28,427 nt of DNA from NCBI RefSeq assembly GCF_000499385.1, contig NW_013654811.1, positions 1 through 28,427 on the forward strand, in the 5' to 3' direction. Both the position numbers and the translations under genes were made by a program. Positions 21,330 through 28,427 of this stretch are shown here, piece by piece. Below the pieces are notes generated by a model. The model saw nothing but the letters and a program-made list of their open reading frames with translations. It was not told the origin of the DNA and did no database searches. Source of the DNA: Eimeria necatrix (lineage: Eukaryota; Apicomplexa; Conoidasida; Eucoccidiorida; Eimeriidae). Numbering within the stretch: position 1 is the first letter of the stretch; the number at the start of each line of letters is the position of its first letter.

Positions 21330-22835
21330 CCCGTGAAAGTGGAGTCTTGCAAGAAACGAATTTTCGCGAATATTCCCGATATTCCTGGATATGAACCGCT
21401 GAAAGTTGAATACTTATTGAAATAAAACCAAAGATCTCATAGATCAGCCGCGAAATCGAAACCTACACTGCGTTCATGAGAGGCTATAGGGTGCGCCATT
21501 GCAAGACGCGAGCACGCGGCCGCTGGAGGAAAGGCTGGGGTGCCCAAGTCGCTGAAACACAAGCAGATCCGCAAAGATCGTGCAATAAAAGGCTCCGTGT
21601 AGAAGAGTTTGAAACGTTTTCAGGGTTTGGAGGTCTCGAAAACGCGAGATTCCCTCTTTTGAGCGGCTTGCAGCGGCGCGAGGTGAGCGCTGAGTGCCGC
21701 AGCTGATCTTCCGCACCCGTAGGACCAACAAGCTTCCGGGCGCCTGCATGCACAGGAGAGAAAAAAGAGGCAAGCAGGAGTTTTGAAATGAAAGCTGGCT
21801 GGCAGCAGAAGGGCTCCGGGAGATTCGATTCGCTGCAGGCGGTGGTGGGTGGGGAAACACGCGCCGCGCGCTGCAGTGGCCGGGGGAATGCAAAGGCACA
21901 TGCCGCGAAATAGCATTATTAGAATAATGGAGAAGAAATAAAAGGAAAAATAGGAGCTTGGAGCCGGGAGAGCCTTAGATCCGCGCCCTCCGAGTTGCAC
22001 ACGCAATGGCGAGCATTTGAATGCATGCAGAAAGAGGATGTCTTGCGTTTTTCCTGCGCTCTTTGGGGAAATTTTTCGGGAAAATGCATTTAAAAGGATC
22101 TTTTCCTTACATTCAATGCAGAAAAACCCGCGCTGTGCTGAATTTTACAAGAGAACTCACAGCCCGTGGGAGGGTGTCGTCAGCGACCGAGGCTCAGCCG
22201 CGGCGGTTCCGCTCTCTTCCGTGGGAACAGCCCCTGGAAGCAGCCGCGAGAAGCTGCTGAATTTATTCGAAAGAAAACAAAAGAATTTCGAGAAAGCTGC
22301 TGCTGCAGTTCTCGCGGGCCCCGTGGGCTTACGCAAGGCTCTCTGGTGGGGTTGGCTGGGTGGGGCGTGTTGGCGCAGCGCGGCGGCTGCTTCTCCAGCG
22401 GCCGCTCGGGGCCTCAGGAATGTTTAAAAGCCTTTTATTTAAATTATTATTTAATTTAAACTCCAAAATAAATGGAAATTCAAACCCTCTAGCTCTCCCC
22501 AGCGCTGCCGGCCGCCCGCAGCAGCAGCAGCTTTCCGCGCTGGCTGCTCTGCTTTCTGCAGCGCAGCGGCAATTCAAGAAAGCTGAACGAAAGACCATTT
22601 GCCTTGGACTTATTCGTAATTATATTCAAATAAATTAATTAATTAATTCAGATTAAACCAAACTAAAAGGATTCTCTCCCCATAAATCAGCCCAAAACTG
22701 GGGCTCTGCACACACAGCGAAAAAGAAGCTGCTTTCAGCTTTTTCTTTTTGCTGCTTCCCAAGTTTTGCTGCAGAGCCATTTGCCTAAAGAGCTGCTGGG
22801 GGGTTCCGTAGAGGCTTACTTGAGAATAAACAGCC
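21330..22835. other. No convincing gene; upstream region of the 21151 gene
   Basis: Open frames exist on both strands (for example 22017-22427 plus) but none shows family-like sequence with supporting splice sites. TGCATGC words occur at 21745 and 22021, and AT-rich stretches at 22430-22470 and 22610-22660. The part next to 21151 probably includes the promoter of the minus-strand gene. Confidence 0.3.
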
Positions 22836-22840
22836 CCAAA

Positions 22841-23158
22841 CCCTAAACCCCAATCGCTAAAACCCTAAACCCTAGACCCCAAGCCCTAGAGTCACCTGCA
22901 GAACGGCGGCAAGCCAGGGGCCCCTGCGGCGACACGCAGCAGCAAAAGGCCCCAGGGGGCCCTAGGGGGCCCCCTGGGGCCCTTTGCTGCTGCTGCTGCA
23001 GCATGGGGCTTTTCGCCGCCGCATTTGCATGCAGCAGCAGCTGCAGGGCCCCTGCTGCAGCTTGGGGCTTTCCACCGCCACACTTGCATGCAGCAGCAGC
23101 TGCAGGGGTCCTGTGGGGCCCGGCGCAGCTGCAGATGCTGCCAAGCCAGACGAAGTTG

Positions 23159-23193
<35 letters not shown>

Positions 23194-23285
23194 ATTTAGT
23201 TCCAGCTGTCTGCCCCCTCTCTACACTAAAGCTGCGTGAAGAAAAGCTCTCAGGCACAAACCCTGAAACCCTAAACCCTAATTTC
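22841..23285. repeat. Telomere-like, GGGGCCCC and CTG repeats
   Basis: CCCTAAA-type units at 22841-22890 and 23259-23284 bracket a GGGGCCCC cluster (22915-22985). They also bracket two similar copies of about 55 nt (near 23000 and 23060), each with GGGGCTTT, TTGCATGCAGCAGCAGCTG and GGGGCC/GGGGTCC, and a (CTG)n run at 23163-23190. Open frames here are low complexity. Confidence 0.8.
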
Positions 23286-23362
23286 TTAAATGCGAATTAT
23301 TGCAACTGCTGCAGTGGAAAGGAATGCAAAGAGAGCAGAAGATGAATGCATGCATGCGTGAG

Positions 23363-23447
23363 GTGTACATACACCCGAGCTGCTTGCAGACACAGCCCTT
23401 CAAATGAACTAAACCCTGACACTACAGAGCCACCCGCAGCAGCAAAA

Positions 23448-23478
<31 letters not shown>

Positions 23479-24559
23479 AAGCAGCAGGACAATAAGCAGC
23501 AGCAAAGCCGTCTCAGACTCAGGCCTGAGCGTGAGGTGTACGTACACTGGAAGCAGCGCACTACTGGCAGCCGCGGATTTTACAAAAGTCTTCAGTGCCA
23601 TTAATTGAATTAATCATTTTTATTATTTAAAAATTAAAATTGAAATAAACTTTCGAAATTGAATTAAATTCAAAGAGATAAAACCGCCCCTTCGCACAAA
23701 CCCCAGTTTTCAGCATGCACAAGGGTTTAGGGTTTAGGGTTTGGGGCTTCGTAGAAGGCCTATTTGGGGCGGCGGGAAGGTCCAGCGAATAGAGTTTAGG
23801 GTTTAATTTAGGGTTTAGGTAGGGTTTAGGGTTTAGGGTTTGCATAATCAAACACAAATTCATATGCATGCATTTACCTACATTTCGGTACACCTCTGTT
23901 CCGCACAGCATCTCGAGATTAATACAAATGAATGAATATTCATTTATTTAATTTATTTTATTTATTTTATTTATTTTATTCATTTAAATAAATTAATAAT
24001 AAACTTCGAAAGTGGTTTGTTGGATTCCTCGCTGCTGCATGCAGCAGCAAAAAGCAGCGCGGGTTGCGGTCACGAAAGGGAAGCACAGCTCACTCTAAAC
24101 CCTAAAACCTAAACCCTAAACCCTAAAACCTAAACCCTAAACCCTAAACCCTAGAACAGTCAGCAGTACACGTAAGAGTCAATGCACGGAATTTTAGGTT
24201 TGCGGCGATGATTAGGGTTTAAGGCTAAGACCAAAAATCTAGCACTGGGCGCCAGAGCTAAACCCTAAACCCTAAACCCTAAACCCTAAACCCTAAACCC
24301 TAAGACCTAAAGCCTAAAGTGGAGGTGAAGCAGCAAATGCAGTGACGGGGTTCTGGGCTTCCACGCTGCTGTTTCGTGCCACCGCCACAAACCCTAAACC
24401 CTAAACCCTAAACCCTAAACCCTAAACCCTAAACCCTGAAACATATCAGTGAACAAAAAAAATAACTTCAGTGGCGTGAGGTGTACGTACACCTCAGGCT
24501 GCACGTTTTTACCTTTGCCCGTAAACTTTGGGGCTCCCACTGCATGCGGCAGAGCACAA

Positions 24560-24591
<32 letters not shown>

Positions 24592-24683
24592 AGCTGCTGT
24601 TTGTGCAGCTTCTGCTGCTGCTTCTTTCTTGCTGACGGTGAAGATGTCCATGCTGCGGCCTTTGTTGCTGCGGCTGCTGCTGC

Positions 24684-24734
<51 letters not shown>

Positions 24735-24954
24735 GTGCAACTCTGAATAGCGCCGCCACCAGAAGGGCATTCTTCCCGGAGTTTGAATCCCTGACCTTGC
24801 ACGATTAGCAAAACTTGCTTAAATTAAAAAAAATAATTAATTTAATTAATTAAATTCATTTAATTGATTTAATTAATTCAATTAATTCAAAAACCGGCAG
24901 CCCCGCAGCGGCCAGCAGCAGGGCGGGTTGCCGCCGGCGTAGGTGTTCATACAC
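23363..24954. promoter_or_regulatory. Four copies of the GTGTACGTACAC palindrome
   Basis: Copies lie at 23363-23374 (GTGTACATACAC), 23536-23547 and 24481-24492 (both exact), and 24943-24954 (GTGTTCATACAC). The first three are preceded by GAG in the extended word GTGAGGTGTAC, and the last is followed by CTCACG, the reverse complement of that flank. The conserved unit is therefore about 20 bp, roughly CGTGAGGTGTACGTACACC. The 24481 copy also falls in the last candidate exon of the CRT-like gene. Confidence 0.45.
23720..24440. repeat. Telomere-like arrays in both orientations with AT-rich spacer
   Basis: TTTAGGG-type units at 23724-23750 and 23790-23841 are followed by an AT-rich ATTTATTTT tract (23935-24000) and then by CCCTAAA-type arrays at 24094-24153, 24259-24305 and 24389-24437. 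Orientation flips between the two groups. Degenerate units (AAACCTA, GAAACCCT) are interspersed, so this is not an active chromosome end. Confidence 0.9.
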
Positions 24955-25581
24955 CTCACGCTTTCCAGGTGGAACAAAATGACTCCCGAGAGAATTAAAG
25001 AAAGAGAAATCTGCAAATAAAATGAAATAAAATAAAAATTAAATTAAATTAAATTAAATTAATCAAATATTTGTTCATTTGTGTCATTTAATCGCAAGAA
25101 ATGCAGCTTTATTCAATTAAAAGTTGAAATCCAGAAGAAGCAAACAGCCCCAATCTGCTGCCCAGTCCATACAGTGGACTGCAAATGCTGCATGCATGCA
25201 AATTGTTTAAATGCATTTAAATTAAAATATTTATTCATTTAATTTAAATGTTTTCAACTTCTGTTGGTCCGTTGCGAGCAATTTGCTGCAAAAAGGCGCT
25301 AAGCAGCAGCTAAAATTCAATTTAAAGTCCAAAATGCATCAAGCAGCAGCAGCAGCAGGATAAGCAGCAGCAGCAGGATCAGCAGCAGCAGCAGCAGGAT
25401 AAGCAGCGGCGGCAAACGACGCGAAGAAGCAGCAGCAGCAGAAGCAGCAGCAGACTCACCAGGACTGCAGCAGACACAGCAGCACCTGCTGCTGGCAGCA
25501 ACAGGACCGGCAGCAGCAGCAGCAGCAGCAGACTCACAAGGACTGCAGCAGACACAGCAGCACCTGCTGCTGGCAGCAGCG

Positions 25582-25622
<41 letters not shown>

Positions 25623-25798
25623 CTCACCAGGACTGCAGCAGACACAGCAGCATCTGCTGCTGGCAGCAGCGGGAGCGGCAGCAGCGCGTACAGCAAAACA
25701 GCAAAAGGCAAAATTGCCTTCATGGCCAAAAAGCTCAGAAGGGAGGAGCCAGTAGCAATCAGTGCTGCAGCAGCAGCAGCAGCAGCAGCAGCAAATAA

Positions 25799-25841
<43 letters not shown>

Positions 25842-26368
25842 AAATAACTGAATGACGATAAATGAAAGGAAAGACACTGCCGGAGATGACGGCTGCGGGG
25901 ATTAGGGTTTAGGGTTTAGGGTTTGAGCTTGAGGGTTTAGAAAGCCCCCAGCTGCGAAAAGCCAAGGGTTTAGGGTTTAGGGTTAGGGTTTGAGCCTTAG
26001 GGTTTACAGCGCTCCCAGTTGAGAGCTTGAAACGTAGAACTCCTTTTCAGGTTACTCGTTTAGGGATTAGGGTTTAGGGTTTAGTTCGCTAGAGATTAGG
26101 GTTTAGGGTTTAGTTCGCTAGGGTTTAGGGTTTAGGGTTTAGACCCGCAGGGGTTTCCGCTGAAGAGCGCAGGGAACCTGCAGGGTTCACCCCAGTCGCG
26201 ACCTTGAGGTGCCCAGTCTGCAATCAGCGCTTAGGGTTTAGGGTTTAGGGTTTAGGGTTTAGGGTTTAGGGTTTAGGGTTTGAGTACCAAGCGCGGCGAA
26301 ATTGAAAAGCAAGTTGATGAGGGCGTAGACGCCGTAGGCGAGGGGCGCGTGCTGGCAGAGGGGCTTGG

Positions 26369-26404
<36 letters not shown>

Positions 26405-27011
26405 AATGAAAAGGAGAAATAAAAAAACCCTTTTTTAAATCTCCCACTTCTGCATCCGCAAACCCTAAATCAGCGTTTCCAGCAGCCACCCCCAGAAAGC
26501 AGGAAAACCCTCTGACCAAATACCCGGCGACTGTGTCGCCAGGCGCCTGCGCGCGCACACAAAAGCCCGCTAAACCCTAAATTAGGGTTTAGGGTTTAGG
26601 GTTTAGGGTTTAGGGGTTGGGAGGAGAGCCAGCAGAGTGGAGGCCAAGATGAAAGAAAAGGCAGCAATTGGTAACACAAAATAAATAAAAAAAGCAACTA
26701 ATAAATAATAAATAATAAAAGATAATAAATAAAAAACAAATAAATAAATAAATAAAAATAAATAATAATGAGAAAAACATATTTCAGAGGATATGACTTG
26801 AGAGGAACAGCAAGCAATAAGCAGCAGCTGCTGCAGCTGCTGCGGCGGCAGCAAGGGAGCAGCAGCAGCAGCAGCAGCAGCAGTTACAAAATTAGCTACA
26901 TTTCAAAAAATGCAGCAGCAGCATCGCCACAAGAAGCAGACGAAGTGCAGCAGCAACACTGCAGCAGCAGCAGCAGCTCCGCTGCAGTGGAAGCAGTTCA
27001 GCGATACCAGT

Positions 27012-27063
<52 letters not shown>

Positions 27064-27189
27064 TTGTTATTACCTTGACAATGAATGCATTTACGGGAGC
27101 CAAAAGGATGCACCAAAAGAGAGAGCTGACTGTTCCGCCCCAACAGACCAGCAGCAGCGCCAAGCTGCTTCTGTTTCCTGCTGCTGCAG

Positions 27190-27222
<33 letters not shown>

Positions 27223-27528
27223 GGACGCTCTGCTGTGCTTGCTGCTGCTGCTGCTGCTGGTTGGGGCCTCCAGTTCTGCCGCTTTGCTGCTGCAGCAGCT
27301 GCTCCTGCCCGTCTTCGTGCTGCTGCTGTGCTTGCCGCTGCTGCTGCTGCTGCAGCAGCGGCAGCGAGCGCCCGCTGTCGTCGTCCGCAGCAGTCTGCTG
27401 CTGCTGCTGCAGCAGCAGCAACTGCTGCTTCTTTTCGTAAGAGCGCAGCAGCAACTCCTTGAGGGTAAAAGAAAGAGCTGTGGGGGCTGTGGAAAGAGCA
27501 ATCAATGCTGCCATCCAACTAACGCTGT

Positions 27529-27582
<54 letters not shown>

Positions 27583-27647
27583 AGGCAGCGCCGAAGGGCG
27601 TGTACACTGCGGGAATGTCTAAAGGAACGAACGGGGCTGCCCTCAGG

Positions 27648-27686
<39 letters not shown>

Positions 27687-27993
27687 GTCAAAACCGCAGC
27701 AGCAGCAGCTGGGTAAGCTGCAGCAGCAGAAAGGCCGGGCCGCTGCTGCGAGTCCGCAGCTGCCGCCGCCGCCGCCACAGCAGCAGCAGGGTCAGCAGCA
27801 GCAGCAGCAAGGCCCGCAGCAGCAGCAGCAGCAGCAGCAGCAGAATGCAGCGCCATCCAAGCCACCGCAAACCCTAAAGTAGCTAATCCAAGTGCTGCTG
27901 CATGCAGCAAAGAGTAGCGGCGGTGCAGCAGCAGCAAAGAAAAGAGACAAGAGAAAGGCACAATAGCTTGGCCCATCAAAGAGTGAATCGGCC
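24415..27993 (-). CDS. CRT-like membrane transporter (chloroquine resistance transporter family)
   Basis: Family members are multi-span drug/metabolite-type transporters of the digestive vacuole or equivalent organelle. Exon 27993-27074 has two spans (GQAIVPFSCLFSLLLLHRRY; LGLATLGFAVAWMAL), poly-Ala, poly-Gln and poly-Ser loops, the family-like stretch LIALSTAPTALSFTLKELLL, and VSSLFWCILLAPVNAFIVK before AAG|GTAATA. Then come a span near 26670-26610 (LPIAAFSFILASTLLALL), an exon from about 26549 with YLVRGFSCFLG, exon 26363-26288 (YGVYALINLLFNFAAL, donor CTTG|GTACTC), exon 25764-25628 (SFLAMKAILPFAVLLYALLP), and a last candidate exon near 24780-24415 (ALLVAALFRVAP, Ser-rich tail, SMDIFTVSKKE). 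Order and motifs follow the family; the 26363 and 25764 exons join in phase, other junctions are unresolved. The stop lies in a telomere-like repeat. Exons for the first spans are missing and may lie beyond the window. Several introns contain telomere-like repeats. Confidence 0.7.
24825..25250. repeat. AT-rich AATT/ATTTA low-complexity tracts
   Basis: Positions 24828-24892 (TTAATTAA-type), 25018-25075 (AAATTAAATT) and 25200-25250 are simple AT-rich tracts. They lie in a probable intron of the CRT-like gene, together with one copy of the recurrent palindrome (24943). Confidence 0.75.
25453..25690 (-). repeat. Tandem duplication of an exon end, each copy with a 5' splice site
   Basis: Three copies of a block of about 50 nt start (plus strand) at 25453, 25531 and 25621, spaced 78 and 90 nt, separated by CAG runs. 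Each begins GACTCACC or GACTCACA, then AGGACTGCAGCAGACACAG. On the minus strand each encodes LLPAA(D/G)AAVSAAVL and ends in CTG|GTGAGT (25621 and 25453) or CTT|GTGAGT (25531). The 25621 copy is the proposed end of the 25764-25628 CRT exon. Confidence 0.8.
25796..25845. repeat. AAAT tetranucleotide array
   Basis: About eleven AATA/AAAT units follow a (CAG)n run directly upstream, in minus-strand terms, of the 25764 acceptor. It is part of the intron of the CRT-like gene. Confidence 0.85.
25897..26285. repeat. TTTAGGG-type telomere-like arrays
   Basis: Blocks at 25897-25926, 25969-26008, 26060-26080, 26095-26142 and 26231-26282 all run as TTTAGGG on the plus strand; the last has seven units. 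A duplicated word AGTTCGCTAG (near 26082 and 26112) separates two of them. They fall in the intron between the 26288 donor and the 25764 acceptor of the CRT-like gene. Confidence 0.9.
26573..26770. repeat. Telomere-like block flipping orientation, and AAATA tract
   Basis: CCCTAAATTAGGG at about 26574-26587 is a head-to-head junction of CCCTAAA with TTTAGGG, followed by five TTTAGGG units to 26615. A second AAATAA tract lies at 26680-26770. Both surround the candidate CRT exon near 26640. Confidence 0.85.
27016..27062. repeat. (CAG)n run at the CRT exon 5' splice site
   Basis: About 16 CAG units begin 12 nt downstream, in minus-strand terms, of the AAG|GTAATA donor at 27074. In the minus strand this is a (CTG)n run at the start of the intron. 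Confidence 0.85.
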
Positions 27994-28005
27994 CTGCGCA
28001 CAACG

Positions 28006-28344
28006 CAAACCCTAAACCCTAAACCCTAAACCCTAAACCCTCAACCCGAAAGCAGCAGTGCAACAGATGGCCGTAGCAACAGCAGCAGCACTAGTGCTTC
28101 AAAATACAACAAGAAAAACCAAAAAAACATGGTCCCGAAGGGCAGCAGCAAAAAGCAGCAGCAGCAGCAGCAGCAGCAAGTAAAACAGCTGCTGCAGCAA
28201 GTTGAACAGCAGCAACAGCAGCAAGCAGAAGAGCAGCAGCAGCAGCACCATGCAGAGCAGCAGCACCAACAGTATCCAATAGCGCAGTAGAAACAGCAGC
28301 AACTAGAACACCAGCAGCAGCTGCTGCAGTACCACCAGGTAGCT

Positions 28345-28427
<83 letters not shown>
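28006..28427. repeat. Telomere-like block, CAG-rich region and terminal (CAG)n
   Basis: CCCTAAA units at 28006-28040 sit just upstream of the 27993 acceptor of the CRT-like gene. From 28140 to 28340 the plus strand reads as Gln/His-rich codons (VKQLLQQVEQQQQQQ) interrupted by a TAG near 28288; the minus strand reads as a Leu-rich frame. The window ends in an uninterrupted run of about 29 CAG units (28341-28427). No gene is claimed; exons of the CRT-like gene encoding its first spans could be hidden here. Confidence 0.6.

Noticed and set aside
25453..25690. CRISPR-like array of repeats and spacers
   Set aside because: The spacers are CAG runs, the repeats encode a protein segment with splice donors, and the genome is eukaryotic.
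23720..26620. A chromosome end (true telomere)
   Set aside because: Arrays are short, degenerate, in both orientations and interleaved with genes and other repeats, so they are interstitial.
28099..28302. Leu-rich minus-strand frame as a membrane protein
   Set aside because: The hydrophobic character follows from reading CAG-rich DNA as CTG; it could hide a CRT exon, but nothing specific supports it.

Overview
This is apicomplexan nuclear DNA, almost certainly from a coccidian of the genus Eimeria. The genes are split by many short GT-AG introns. From about position 8,000 onward the sequence is saturated with CAG/CTG trinucleotide runs that fall in both exons and introns, and in exons become runs of Ala, Gln, Ser or Leu. 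Interstitial TTTAGGG/CCCTAAA (telomere-type) blocks, AT-rich tracts and GGGGCCCC palindromes fill the rest. This matches the published Eimeria pattern of repeat-rich and repeat-poor segments; the species cannot be told from the sequence.

Layout. Positions 1-8,000 are repeat-poor and of balanced composition. They hold only short coding fragments with good splice signals: a minus-strand gene ending in a membrane span and tail (3517-4144), other minus-strand fragments at 643-3174, and plus-strand exons at 5700-6750. None is recognised. An imperfect inverted duplication lies at 6586-7282. From 8,250 to 9,069 there is a small plus-strand gene of unknown function, then repeats and a near-perfect 76-bp inverted repeat built on TAGC (9821-10097).

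Two genes are recognised with good confidence in the centre. They are divergent and share a 655-bp upstream region. On the minus strand (13068-10211) is a SMYD-type protein with a split SET domain and a MYND zinc finger. On the plus strand (13724-19497) is the ribophorin I/OST1 subunit of oligosaccharyltransferase, for which an 11-exon model closes in phase at every junction except that the first exon crosses a 100-N gap. That gap is flanked by identical 60-bp sequence and is probably an assembly artefact. Converging on the 3' end of OST1 is an unrecognised minus-strand gene starting near 21151.

From 22,840 to the end, telomere-like, AT-rich and CAG repeats dominate. A third recognised gene is threaded through them on the minus strand (27993-24415, with its 5' part beyond or unresolved): a chloroquine-resistance-transporter (CRT)-like membrane transporter with poly-Ala, poly-Gln and poly-Ser insertions in its loops.

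The genes do not form a pathway: one is a probable protein methyltransferase, one an ER glycosylation subunit and one a digestive-vacuole-type transporter. The most interesting unexplained structures are a recurrent palindrome GTGTACGTACAC, the 76-bp hairpin, a tandemly repeated exon end that carries its own 5' splice sites, and 3' splice sites that appear to be made from the ends of CTG runs.
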